Shown here: piece by piece, positions 52,779 through 61,802 of the stretch
How the letters are laid out: each line of letters begins with the position of its first letter
Numbering within the stretch: position 1 is the first letter of the stretch
Source of the DNA: VBAS01 sp964444975
GTDB lineage: Bacteria; Bacteroidota; Bacteroidia; Chitinophagales; Chitinophagaceae
Assembly: GCA_964444975.1 (NCBI GenBank)
Contig: CAYUJD010000004.1
Coordinates: 31,892 to 95,891, forward strand
Length of the DNA: 64,000 bases
Reading direction: 5' to 3'
Position numbers and translations under genes: made by a program
Notes under the pieces: generated by a model
The model's input: the letters and a program-made list of their open reading frames with translations, nothing else
Told to the model about the DNA's origin: nothing
Databases searched by the model: none

Positions 52779-52802
52779 TGCTCACATATTTTGAGTGTAA
52801 AA

Positions 52803-52831
52803 TAAAAAAGACTGCCGTATAAGCAGTCTTT
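52803..52831 (-). terminator. Rho-independent terminator of the Sus-type operon
   Basis: On the minus strand AAAGACTGC and GCAGTCTTT form a 9-bp stem with a 7-base loop and a downstream T-rich run. It lies 20 bases past the stop of the DUF1735 lipoprotein gene. Confidence 0.88.
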
Positions 52832-52850
52832 TCACCAATAAAATAATTTT

Positions 52851-53807
52851 TCATCGTGGCCGCAGGTACACAAAAGTCTGAGTCCACTCCCGGCAATTGG
52901 GATCAAAAACACCTGGTACGGCGTAGCTATAACCCCATTTTGCATAAAAAGTTTTACTTGCAGGCTCATAGCGTGAATTGAATCCGGTTGCCATTGTATA
53001 AAAAGTTACAGCACCCGGCGCAGCATTTTGCACTGTAACAGCATTCGTGGATGTATTTACAGTGTACTCAGGCTCCTGGAGAAGAAAATACGATAAACCT
53101 CCGCCTAAAATTGAAGGTGTGCAGTAAGCATTTGCCAGCGGCCAGAAAAGCTTTACCTTATTAGCGCCGGTTGTACGCATTTCAATATCGGTAGTGCTGC
53201 CGGTATACGCCGTATTGAGTGTTGGATGATAGTTCGTCCATGTTAGCCTGTAAACTCCGTCCCATTGATTTTTGGCGCTTATTTCAACACCTAACTGGAA
53301 TTTGGAATCGCTGATTTGTGCATTGGGAGCTTCGGCTATCTGAAATCCTAAACCTACTCTTGTGGTCAGGGTGATGAGTGTGGAAGGATCCAACATTATT
53401 CTTAAAAACTTTTTCCATTCTCCGGGCTGAAATGTAACCGTCCAGTACTGCCCATCAAAAGGGTTTTCGGGATGATTGGTATAAAGATTTCTGGGCAGCT
53501 CATTTATTTCCCCGGAACTGGGGTCAGCTATTGCTGCATTCTGGAGTTTTATTTTTACTACCTGTGCTTTATTTAACTCTGCAGCGGTTTTAGCATCTCT
53601 TCTCACTTCGAGCACTTCCAGCGTGAGCACACCGGGATTCAGATCAAGGGCAATAGTTTTAAGGGGGTCAACTGCGGCATCTGGTAAATACACCAGCGTT
53701 TTTTCAACCGGCGTTACCGGCGGAAATGATTCTTCACCCTTTTCGCAGGCAATCAGGAATAATGCCACGCCGGAAATAAAGAACAGTTGTTGTAAAACTT
53801 TTCTCAT
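52851..53807 (-). CDS. DUF1735 (BT_3987-like) domain lipoprotein of the Sus-type locus
   Basis: The 318-residue lipoprotein (lipobox LIAC, Cys at about 21) has an N-terminal DUF1735 beta-sandwich (DAAVDPLKTIALDLNPGVLTLEVLEVRRDAKTAAEL). Its C-terminal half is beta-rich, with KNQWDGVYRLTWTNYHPTLN and repeated aromatic strands. Such proteins follow SusC-SusD pairs and usually act as surface glycan-binding or accessory lipoproteins. It is the third gene of the locus, separated from susD by about 110 bases that contain a hairpin which may lower its expression. Confidence 0.85.
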   Translation of the reverse strand: MRKVLQQLFFISGVALFLIACEKGEESFPPVTPVEKTLVYLPDAAVDPLKTIALDLNPGVLTLEVLEVRRDAKTAAELNKAQVVKIKLQNAAIADPSSGEINELPRNLYTNHPENPFDGQYWTVTFQPGEWKKFLRIMLDPSTLITLTTRVGLGFQIAEAPNAQISDSKFQLGVEISAKNQWDGVYRLTWTNYHPTLNTAYTGSTTDIEMRTTGANKVKLFWPLANAYCTPSILGGGLSYFLLQEPEYTVNTSTNAVTVQNAAPGAVTFYTMATGFNSRYEPASKTFYAKWGYSYAVPGVFDPNCREWTQTFVYLRPR

Positions 53808-53867
53808 AATGAATAGTTTTCAGTTAGATGGTGGGAATAAAGTTAAACAAATATTGATTTAAAAAAT

Positions 53868-53895
53868 AAAAGTGGGGCAAAATTACCCCACTTTT
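53868..53895 (-). terminator. Intercistronic hairpin between SusD-like and DUF1735 genes
   Basis: AAAAGTGGGG and CCCCACTTTT form a 10-bp stem with an 8-base loop and a T-rich tail on the minus strand, just past the susD-like stop. Probably a partial terminator or attenuator inside the operon. Confidence 0.82.
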
Positions 53896-53915
53896 TTATA
53901 ACAGTTAGTATTGGC

Positions 53916-55394
53916 TTATTGTTTATCCCACCAGATTCTTGCAAACTGAGAATCGGCTTCACCACTCACCGTATAAAGCTGGGCTACAGCCTGCGTATTG
54001 GCAGCATTTAAATCATATTGTGATTGTGCAATTGCCAAGCGACGGGGAATACCGGTAGTAGTGCCCGGTGCAGGAGTAAGCACCAGGTAATTGTTACCAT
54101 TTCCATTCGCTTCTCTCCACACATTCCATGCTTCCTGGCCATTTGGGAAAGCCGCAATCCAGCGCTGGCGGAAAATTTTTGACATGGCTGAACCGGCTGC
54201 AAGATCAACATCTGTATCAGCCATATAGTTATTGAAATCTGTAGCATTATAAACGCCCCACTGACGCCATCCTTGCTCGATGCCATTGCGATACATGGTA
54301 GCTGCATTTTCACTGGTCCAGCCCATTTGTGCTGCCTGGGCACGGGCCAGGTAAACCTGCGATGCAGTTAATATATACATGGGCAAGGTTGCAGTTCTTA
54401 ATGAATTACTGATTATTCTCGCCCAATCTGTATTGGCATTGGCCCAGTTTACAGCATCAGTACGGGTAAGGCCGTAGGGAAATCCTTTAACAACGCCGGG
54501 TGTACTGGACACAGAACCATAGGATAAAATCCTTTTATCAGCATTGGTATTCATAAAATCAGTCAGTGTCTGGCTGACAGCATAGTCACGTCGCTGCGTA
54601 ATATTATAATAGGCATAGAAAGGATTATTGAAATTGCCTCCGGGGTAAACCAGTTTTACATCTTCGGAGAAAGAAGAAATCAGGCCGGCCGAACTTGCCA
54701 GTGCATCCAGTACTTCGGCTTTTCCTTTTGTGGCATCTATTTTAGCCAGGCGTACGCCCATCATTAAACGGATAGAATTGGCAAATTTCTTCCACATGCT
54801 GATGTCACCTCCAAGCAGAATATCGCCCTGGAAAGAAGCACCGCCATCAAACTGGGCAATAGCCTCTTTTAGTTCCTTAAACAGATCATTGTAGATTGAC
54901 TGCTGCTCATCATATGGAATAGTTCCCACAGCTTTTAAAGCCTCTGAATAGGGAACATTACCCCATGCATCAGTTACAATCAGGTACCACCATGCTTTCA
55001 GAATTCTTGCAATGGCAACCTGGTTGGCATTAGAACCATAAGGTAATGCTTTAGGTGCTGTTTCTGCGTCGCTGTTGAACTTGATTATATTCTGGCAGTC
55101 GTACAATACACCGGAATAATAACCGCTGAAGTCAGCCTGTACTCTTGCATAGCGTGAAGCTTCGGTGTACTGGGTTTCGGAATATAGCTGCGAATAAAGA
55201 CCGGGTGTAGGTGACCATACTTCACCGCCCATACTTGCCAGTACATTGGTAAAAAGGGCAGCTGTGATTGGCTCAGCCACAATGCCGGGATTGAGGTTGG
55301 TATCACCAAACTCATTAATCTTCCGTACGCAGCCGGTGCCGGCAACCAGGTAACCGGTTAACAGCGCTAATGAAGTTATTTTTATGAGTTTCAT
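53916..55394 (-). CDS. SusD/RagB family outer-membrane lipoprotein
   Basis: The 492-residue lipoprotein (lipobox VAGTGC, Cys at about 22) is alpha-helical and rich in aromatic residues as in SusD folds. It has LYSQLYSETQYTEASRYARV, ILKAWWYLIVTDAWGNVPYSEAL, IRLMMGVRLAKID and IFRQRWIAAFPNGQEAWNVWRE, and the segment order fits the SusD-like_2 subgroup. It pairs with the SusC protein encoded 28 bases upstream to capture an oligosaccharide or peptide at the cell surface. No glycoside hydrolase is near, so the ligand cannot be predicted. Confidence 0.95.
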   Translation of the reverse strand: MKLIKITSLALLTGYLVAGTGCVRKINEFGDTNLNPGIVAEPITAALFTNVLASMGGEVWSPTPGLYSQLYSETQYTEASRYARVQADFSGYYSGVLYDCQNIIKFNSDAETAPKALPYGSNANQVAIARILKAWWYLIVTDAWGNVPYSEALKAVGTIPYDEQQSIYNDLFKELKEAIAQFDGGASFQGDILLGGDISMWKKFANSIRLMMGVRLAKIDATKGKAEVLDALASSAGLISSFSEDVKLVYPGGNFNNPFYAYYNITQRRDYAVSQTLTDFMNTNADKRILSYGSVSSTPGVVKGFPYGLTRTDAVNWANANTDWARIISNSLRTATLPMYILTASQVYLARAQAAQMGWTSENAATMYRNGIEQGWRQWGVYNATDFNNYMADTDVDLAAGSAMSKIFRQRWIAAFPNGQEAWNVWREANGNGNNYLVLTPAPGTTTGIPRRLAIAQSQYDLNAANTQAVAQLYTVSGEADSQFARIWWDKQ

Positions 55395-55422
55395 TTTATT
55401 TATTTTTTCAGTTTTTAATAAA

Positions 55423-58400
55423 TCAAAAAGTGAGTTTCAGGCTGGCGCCCACTGAACGTACTCCGGGCAACTGGCCATCTTCGCCGAATACTCCGGAAAT
55501 TTCAGCCGGGTCAAAGTTTTTAGCATCCCTGTGAATAATCCACGGGTTGCGGGCAATTACAGAGAATGTGGCACCCTGGATGTATTTGCTTATAGTACCG
55601 ATTTTCTTAACCGGGATACGATAACCAAGACTGGCTTCTCTCACTTTCACAAATGTGAGATCGTGAATAAACGGTTCGGCAATACGCTGGAAATAGAACT
55701 GGTGGAAATAATTTTGTGCTTCAACATACATATCTACAGGCGTTTTTTCATCCACAGAACTTACACCAACCACATGTACACCACCGCCATCGGCAACAGC
55801 ATCACGAACATTCTTTCCCCTGTCATTAATGGCAGCTGTTTCATCAAGCAAGCCTGAGAAATTTCCCCAGTTTTCTGACAGTGAGAAGAATTTACCGCCA
55901 ATCTGGTAGTCAAGGCTGAAGTTTAAAACAAAATCCTTATACGTTAAAGTATTGATTATACCACCGGTAGTTTTGGGAACAACTGATCCCCATACCTTGG
56001 TGGCATCCGCCACATATAAACCGGTTGACGGATTAATTACCATCAATCCTTCTGAATTACGCTTGATTCCACCACCCTTTAATTGGCCCCAGTCTTTACC
56101 TAACTCCTGGAATGCACGGGCAAAGCGGGTTCCGAATGCCCCACCGGACAGTAAGATGGAAGTCTGACCGCTGAGTATTTCAAGCACCGGGTTTTTAATA
56201 ATATATCCAAAGGTCTTTGTAATATCCCAGTTAAAGTTTTTACTCTTCACGGGAGTTGCATTTATCACCAACTCAACACCCTCTCTCTTGAAATGCATAA
56301 TATTGTCATATACAGAGGTAAACCCACTTACACCGCTTACTGCCACATCCAAAGGCTCCCCGTCATTATCTTCATTATAATAAATGAAGTTGACGCCCAG
56401 GCGACCCTTCAGGAACCGCAAATCAACCCCTGCTTCATACGTCCTGACGGTGCTTCCGGATACACCGGGTGCAACACCCCCATTGGGTGTTGTCATCAGG
56501 AAATTTCCATTCCATAAAAACTGTCCTGTGGAGTATCCGAAATTATTACGGTAAGGAGTTAATGGTCTTGGCTTTTTACCCCAACTGCCAAACACTTTAC
56601 CAAAAGTCAACCAGGGAAGGCTGCTCTTGGTAAACTCACTGAACACAAAGCTGAGGCCAACTGATGGAGAAAACAGGCTGGCATCACTTGTGGGTACGTT
56701 GGCCGAATACCAGTCGCTGCGAAACGCAAAAGTTACACTGGCATATTTGTTCCATTCCACATCGCCTGAAGCAAATAATGAATTTACTTTTTCATTTGAC
56801 CGGCCATTACTGATACTGGGCTGGCTCTTTGAATTATTGATGGCATAATAGTCAGGAACATTCAAGCCGTTAACCGTTGACATCGAAACTGATTTTTGTT
56901 CTATATCCAGCACATTGGCGCCTCCTGTTACATTTATGGCCAGCTTATTACCTACAAATGAATTATTGTAATTGGCCAGTGCCTCATAATTGTATTCACG
57001 ATAATAGGTTTCGCCTGTAGCGTAGCGAGCCAGCCAACCGGACTGTCCTGCACTTTTTTCCAGCGTTGAAGTCGTTTTGTTTTCAAAAAAAGTGGTAATC
57101 TGGTTTTTACGGACAGTGGCTTTCACGTTAAAATGATTATTCATTTTATACTGGAAAAAGAAATCGCCAAAGAACCGGTCTCTTGCCTGTAAGTTGTCCT
57201 GGTTTTGAAAATAGGAATAGAAATTATACCAGTAGTTTCCAATAATATCCTCATATCCTGCAGCTCCATCAGGGTTGGTATAAAGGTTCCATGATGCCAG
57301 CGCCCCGAAAGGCGACTTCAGGTCCTTAAGTTCCTTCATGATATTCATATCCAGGTTTCGGTGAAACCACTGGTTAAATGAACCTGAAGACTGGTTGGCA
57401 TATCCATCATCAAATTCACCACGGATTCTTTGAGTTGAGTAGGTAGTATTCACTCCCGTGGTGAAATGATTATTCAGGTCAATAGACCCGGTCATAAACA
57501 GTGTATGACGAATGGAATTGGAGTTGGGTATAATACCCTGGATATTCTGGTTGGTATAAGATATTCTGATATTGGAACCGGTGCCTGACTTTGAAAAGGA
57601 GGCATTGGTAGTGGTGGTAACGCCTGTATTATAAAAATCCCGGGCATTGTCGGGTTGAGGTAAAAGCGAGGCTGTTTTGAAAGAATATTTTGTACCCGGG
57701 AACCATGCATACCAGGGAATATATTCCTGGCCGGTCATTCGGGGACCCCAGCTGGCATCATCTGTATAATCATGAAAATATTTTCCATCCAGCGCTTGCC
57801 ATTCTGCGGGTTGACCGGGTTGCCAGTTGTATTGCATCAGTTGATCAGCAGCGCCTCCCGCATACAGGTTTTGATATTTGGGTAAAATATAAACCATGTC
57901 AGCCGAAACGCTTTGGGTTATTTCAGTGCCGATTCCCTGCCGGGGACCTCTTTTTTTACTGTTGATTACTATGGCGCCTCCTGTGGCTCTTTCGCCAAAG
58001 AGTGCAGTAGCATTAGCGCCTTTAAGTACAGTTACATCCTCAACATCATCGGGATTAATATCAAACGAATTCACAATGGTACCATCCACAACAAAAATGG
58101 GTGGTACATCAGTCAAGGATAACCCGCCCCGAATGCGAAGTGCATCGGAAGAATTCAATTTAGCATTTGACTGTGCTCTTGTTTGAACACCGGCAATTTT
58201 ACCCGCCAGCGCTTCAACCACGTTGGTCTGAGGAATAATGTTCAGCTGGTCGCTTTTTACAACCTGCGAACTGTAGGGGGTTACTCTTTGTGATTTTTTA
58301 ATGCCGAATGCGGTTGTTACTACCACTTCGGTCAGGTTGCTGCCTGCTGCCGCGGTCAGGCTGATACTTACATTATCAGAAGCACCCACGCTGACTTCCT

Positions 58401-58638
58401 TGTCTTCAAATCCAACTGAACTGATTACTAAAACTGCGCCGGAGGCCACCCCCTTCAGGGTGAATCTTCCATCGGCATCTGCAGTCACACCGGTTTTGGT
58501 GCCTTTAATAGTAACGGAGGCAAATGGTATCGGTTTCCCATTCGCGTCTGCCACCACGCCGGAGATAGTCCGGGTCTGGGCGAATACCAGCAATGAGCAC
58601 AGTATCGCCGTCACAAACAGTGATGCAAATTTTCTCAT
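55423..58638 (-). CDS. SusC/RagA family TonB-linked outer-membrane protein
   Basis: The 1071-residue protein starts at MRKFASLFVTAILCSLLVFAQ. It has a CarboxypepD_reg domain (TRTISGVVADANGKPIPFASVTIKG) and the TonB-box-like EVVVTTAFGIKKSQR. The plug follows (VVEALAGKIAGVQTRAQS and the SusC signature DVTVLKGANATALFGERATGGAIVI), then a 22-strand barrel ending VGASLKLTF. It imports the ligand captured by the SusD partner using TonB energy. The start at 58638 is chosen over the longer frame because it opens with a proper signal peptide. It heads the three-gene Sus-type operon; no adjacent sigma/anti-sigma or hybrid sensor regulator is visible. Confidence 0.95.
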   Translation of the reverse strand: MRKFASLFVTAILCSLLVFAQTRTISGVVADANGKPIPFASVTIKGTKTGVTADADGRFTLKGVASGAVLVISSVGFEDKEVSVGASDNVSISLTAAAGSNLTEVVVTTAFGIKKSQRVTPYSSQVVKSDQLNIIPQTNVVEALAGKIAGVQTRAQSNAKLNSSDALRIRGGLSLTDVPPIFVVDGTIVNSFDINPDDVEDVTVLKGANATALFGERATGGAIVINSKKRGPRQGIGTEITQSVSADMVYILPKYQNLYAGGAADQLMQYNWQPGQPAEWQALDGKYFHDYTDDASWGPRMTGQEYIPWYAWFPGTKYSFKTASLLPQPDNARDFYNTGVTTTTNASFSKSGTGSNIRISYTNQNIQGIIPNSNSIRHTLFMTGSIDLNNHFTTGVNTTYSTQRIRGEFDDGYANQSSGSFNQWFHRNLDMNIMKELKDLKSPFGALASWNLYTNPDGAAGYEDIIGNYWYNFYSYFQNQDNLQARDRFFGDFFFQYKMNNHFNVKATVRKNQITTFFENKTTSTLEKSAGQSGWLARYATGETYYREYNYEALANYNNSFVGNKLAINVTGGANVLDIEQKSVSMSTVNGLNVPDYYAINNSKSQPSISNGRSNEKVNSLFASGDVEWNKYASVTFAFRSDWYSANVPTSDASLFSPSVGLSFVFSEFTKSSLPWLTFGKVFGSWGKKPRPLTPYRNNFGYSTGQFLWNGNFLMTTPNGGVAPGVSGSTVRTYEAGVDLRFLKGRLGVNFIYYNEDNDGEPLDVAVSGVSGFTSVYDNIMHFKREGVELVINATPVKSKNFNWDITKTFGYIIKNPVLEILSGQTSILLSGGAFGTRFARAFQELGKDWGQLKGGGIKRNSEGLMVINPSTGLYVADATKVWGSVVPKTTGGIINTLTYKDFVLNFSLDYQIGGKFFSLSENWGNFSGLLDETAAINDRGKNVRDAVADGGGVHVVGVSSVDEKTPVDMYVEAQNYFHQFYFQRIAEPFIHDLTFVKVREASLGYRIPVKKIGTISKYIQGATFSVIARNPWIIHRDAKNFDPAEISGVFGEDGQLPGVRSVGASLKLTF

Positions 58639-58804
58639 GTGGAGATCAATTTTGATTAAATAAATTCGTGATTTAGAGCCTTTAATACCTGTTTTCATGA
58701 GTAAGAATCATTAAAAAAGACAACGCTTTTTAAAAAAAAGCTGCCGCAAGGTAAACAAATTTTTAACAAACAGTCATTAAAATAGCCCACTTGTGTGATT
58801 AACT

Positions 58805-60862
58805 CTATAATTGAATCCGGAGCAGGCAACGTATTTCAGATTTATGAGTGCCTTCAATCTCATCTAACCCCGAGCCGATGCTCTGCCGGCCACTGTGTAT
58901 TGTTTGCGACCATTTGAGCCAGAAATTTACCGAGGCTGTCAGCCTGTAGTTTATATTAAAATAATACCTGTATCCTTTGTAAAAGAACGCCGGGATGGAG
59001 TAATAGTACAAAACATCATTTTCATAGGCATAAATGCGGGAGTTATAGTCATCGGTCTCAAAATACTGAAGCCGCAGATTGCAGCCATAGTTTTTCAGCA
59101 TCGGGTTGTAAAGTATGTCGAAAAACGTCAGAAACCCTCTTTCGCTATTCGCACCACTTCTATCATACCACATCAGCTCTGTACGGGTTCGCATTACCAG
59201 GTCAGCATTGAGCCTGATGTTGAGTTGTGTACGCCAGTTTTGCCGGGGCAGGTAAACAAGCTCATTGGTAACAGATGTATTATCCGGCAGGTTGGCTTGT
59301 TTAGTTTCGCTGCGGTAGCGGGTATAAATTTCCAGTTGCCTGTTTGGCGTATAGGTTATTTGTGCAAAAAAATCTTTTCCGCGGCTGGGCGCATCCACCA
59401 GGTATTTCTGCCAGGGAAATTTAAAAACATCCACATAGGCATCCAGCCGCCAGGCCGCTGCAGGCCGGATGCTGATGCCGGTAAAAATTCCATTTTCATT
59501 AGTGGGATAAGTGTTTTCCGTAAAGGCATTCCCGTTGATGGATTGAAAAGCAGGACTGATATTTCTGTAAAAAATTGACAAATCAACCCGCGGGTCCACA
59601 CTCAGCAAAGCACCGTTTACAAAAGCTTTGTTGAAATCTTTATCCGTAGCTGCTTCACCAAAAAGGTGAAGATTGCGGCAGGTGTAGCTGTAATCAAAAC
59701 TGAAATTGCTGTGGCTTTTTCCGCTAATAGCATACAGGTTGTAAGGCTCAGGACGTTTTTGCACCGGCGAAGAGAAATTATAATGAATGGCATTAATGCC
59801 CGCATGCCACCTGTCGCCTTTATATTTTATATTTCCGCCAAAAGCGATTTGACTGAGTTTGTTGCGGTCGGCAATTTCACTTTCTGTTCTGTGATAACCG
59901 GAGTTAAGAAAAGAAGAAATGAATTCTTCATTGCTCACCGTATCGGCCACAAAATTGGCGCTGAGTTTTCTGTATGAAACAAATGCCGTGGCCTCCAGCT
60001 TTCCCTTCTGAATCGTAATGCCTGCACCGCGGTGAAAATTAAATTCACCTGCTGAGTTGTAGGGCCGCAGCACCGGCGACTGCCGTTTGACACCCAGTAC
60101 ATCCACATTTTTTCTGAAAGCAAGGCTTTGCCATTGAATCAATCCCTGGCCCATATTCACGGTAAAATCGCCAAGCGCCAGCGACTGCACCACTCCCATC
60201 TTTCTTGCAAAAAAATGAAAGGAGTAAAAATCAAACCCCTTGTTCTGTGCTCCTTTAAAAAACTGCTCACCGGCATCCTTATCGCCAACCAGTCCGAATT
60301 GCAGCAGGTTTTTATACTGGTAACGATAACGGATAAAAATCCGCTGCGGGCTGCCAAGGTATTTTGTACCCGAGATTGAGTTATCAAACCCTCTTGATTT
60401 TTCCAGCACCTGTGAATAACGCAGCAGCAGCGAGTGTTCACCGCCACGCAAGCGGCTTTTGAAAAGTTCACCAATAACCAGCGGTTCCGATACAGTAACA
60501 AAAGGTAAAAGTTTTTTAATGGTGACGACATCCCATGATGGGATTGCCTGCAGCTCATAAATGCTGATAAATTTTCCAAACAGTTTTCTGTACGAAAGAA
60601 AATTGGCAATCTGCAACCCGGAAAGAATTTTCAACTCTTTCAAATCGTTTTCATCTGCCGTATTCAGGTTCAGCGGATTTTTTCTGAAATGTTCGAGCTG
60701 CTGCAGGTAACTGTCATCTTCCGTTTCACTCTGGTCGGCATCGGTCAGGTTTTCCAGTTGTTGCTCGGTGGTAGAGGCAGGCACTTCCTGGGCGGAGCCG
60801 ATGAGTGATGTCCCGATAGCTATCGGGAGAGTGATGAGTAATATGCGTAAAAACTTTTTCAT
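58805..60862 (-). CDS. Exported protein with ComEA-type helix-hairpin-helix and beta-barrel-like C-terminal region
   Basis: The 685-residue protein starts at MKKFLRILLITLPIAIG, a signal peptide ending at GSAQE. Residues about 55-135 carry two helix-hairpin-helix motifs of ComEA type (LNLNTADENDLKELKILSGLQIANFLSYRK and a similar ISIYELQAIPSWDVVTIKKLL). From about 150 to the end is a long beta-rich region with alternating aromatic strands and a terminal hydrophobic residue, as in outer-membrane barrels. The gene is separated by one base from the PorV-like gene upstream. DNA or ligand contact by the HhH domain at the cell surface is an open question. Confidence 0.8.
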   Translation of the reverse strand: MKKFLRILLITLPIAIGTSLIGSAQEVPASTTEQQLENLTDADQSETEDDSYLQQLEHFRKNPLNLNTADENDLKELKILSGLQIANFLSYRKLFGKFISIYELQAIPSWDVVTIKKLLPFVTVSEPLVIGELFKSRLRGGEHSLLLRYSQVLEKSRGFDNSISGTKYLGSPQRIFIRYRYQYKNLLQFGLVGDKDAGEQFFKGAQNKGFDFYSFHFFARKMGVVQSLALGDFTVNMGQGLIQWQSLAFRKNVDVLGVKRQSPVLRPYNSAGEFNFHRGAGITIQKGKLEATAFVSYRKLSANFVADTVSNEEFISSFLNSGYHRTESEIADRNKLSQIAFGGNIKYKGDRWHAGINAIHYNFSSPVQKRPEPYNLYAISGKSHSNFSFDYSYTCRNLHLFGEAATDKDFNKAFVNGALLSVDPRVDLSIFYRNISPAFQSINGNAFTENTYPTNENGIFTGISIRPAAAWRLDAYVDVFKFPWQKYLVDAPSRGKDFFAQITYTPNRQLEIYTRYRSETKQANLPDNTSVTNELVYLPRQNWRTQLNIRLNADLVMRTRTELMWYDRSGANSERGFLTFFDILYNPMLKNYGCNLRLQYFETDDYNSRIYAYENDVLYYYSIPAFFYKGYRYYFNINYRLTASVNFWLKWSQTIHSGRQSIGSGLDEIEGTHKSEIRCLLRIQL
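60811..60828. repeat. Second copy of palindrome TCCCGATAGCTATCGGGA, within coding sequence
   Basis: The 18-base palindrome lies in the signal-peptide codons (Leu-Pro-Ile-Ala-Ile-Gly) of the HhH/barrel gene and equals the spacer copy at 30511-30528. Hydrophobic codons of a signal peptide can tolerate such an insertion. Confidence 0.85.
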
Positions 60863-60863
60863 T

Positions 60864-61694
60864 TTATTTTTCCCCTTTAGGGGCCAGGGGTAAATCATAC
60901 AAAAGCAGCAGGCCCGGCGTCACACCAAGCTGTGGATGATGACTCGCTGTTACATCGAGACGGAAATTTTTCAGGTAAAGACCCACGCCGGCATAAAGCA
61001 TGGAAGTATGGGTGGCTATGCCGCCTCTTGCCATCAGTTGGGGTAAAAATTTATACTGCAGGCCGGCGTTTACATTCACCGGCTGGTTTTCTTCTTTTTC
61101 AATTTCAGCGCTTACAAAAAATTTTTCCGAAGCTTCGTAACCAAAACCGAAGCTGTAAACTGAAGCCAGTTTTTCATCGGCATTCTTTCCAAACTTTCCA
61201 CCTATGGGGTTGTATGCATGCACGCCTGCATGAAGCCGGTCGGTGAGATGCAGCACAGTACCTATTTCAAAATTGACTGCAGAAGCACTGCCATAACTGC
61301 TGATGCGGATGCCGTTGTAATTGAACTGCACTCCCACATCTACTTTCTGCCCCAGCTTTCTTGCATAAGCAAGCCCTGTTTGCGTTTCATTGTAATCACT
61401 GAAGCCGTAATAACCGGCTTTTAACCCAAAATTTCCCGAGCCGGTGGGCACAGCCACTGCCAACTGGTACAGGCTTAACTCCTCCAGCAGAAATCTTCTT
61501 TCGCCATATACGCCGGCCGAAGCATTTTTTATTTGTGCAAGCGTTGCCTGGTTGTTGGTAAAAGAAAAAACATCGGCATGAGTGAGGCTGTAAGCGCCAA
61601 GGCCGGTGTAAAGCGCCGCTACCGGCCGGCGAACGGTTTGCCCGTTTGCAAGTGAAAAGAAAAATGGCAGCAGGATAAGGAAGGGTTTCTTCAA
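60864..61694 (-). CDS. PorV/PorQ-like outer-membrane protein
   Basis: The 276-residue protein has a signal peptide (LKKPFLILLPFFFSLANGQ) read from a TTG start at 61694, a better N-terminus than the long upstream frame. The mature part shows repeated barrel strands with GLKAGYYGFSDYNETQTGLAYARKL, QFNYNGIRISSYGSASAVNFEIG and GVHAYNPIGGKFGK, resembling PorV/UPF0164-type proteins that act with the type IX secretion system. It ends one base before the start of the HhH/barrel gene, so the two are coupled. Assignment to a PorV-like group is by pattern only. Confidence 0.68.
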   Translation of the reverse strand: MKKPFLILLPFFFSLANGQTVRRPVAALYTGLGAYSLTHADVFSFTNNQATLAQIKNASAGVYGERRFLLEELSLYQLAVAVPTGSGNFGLKAGYYGFSDYNETQTGLAYARKLGQKVDVGVQFNYNGIRISSYGSASAVNFEIGTVLHLTDRLHAGVHAYNPIGGKFGKNADEKLASVYSFGFGYEASEKFFVSAEIEKEENQPVNVNAGLQYKFLPQLMARGGIATHTSMLYAGVGLYLKNFRLDVTASHHPQLGVTPGLLLLYDLPLAPKGEK

Positions 61695-61802
61695 GCAGTT
61701 AATTTTTATGTAAGATAAAATGATGAGTACGGAAAACAAAATCTGGCAAGGCAACAAAAAAGCGGCCATAAGGACCGCTTTTGCCAAATTAATAAATTTT
61801 AA

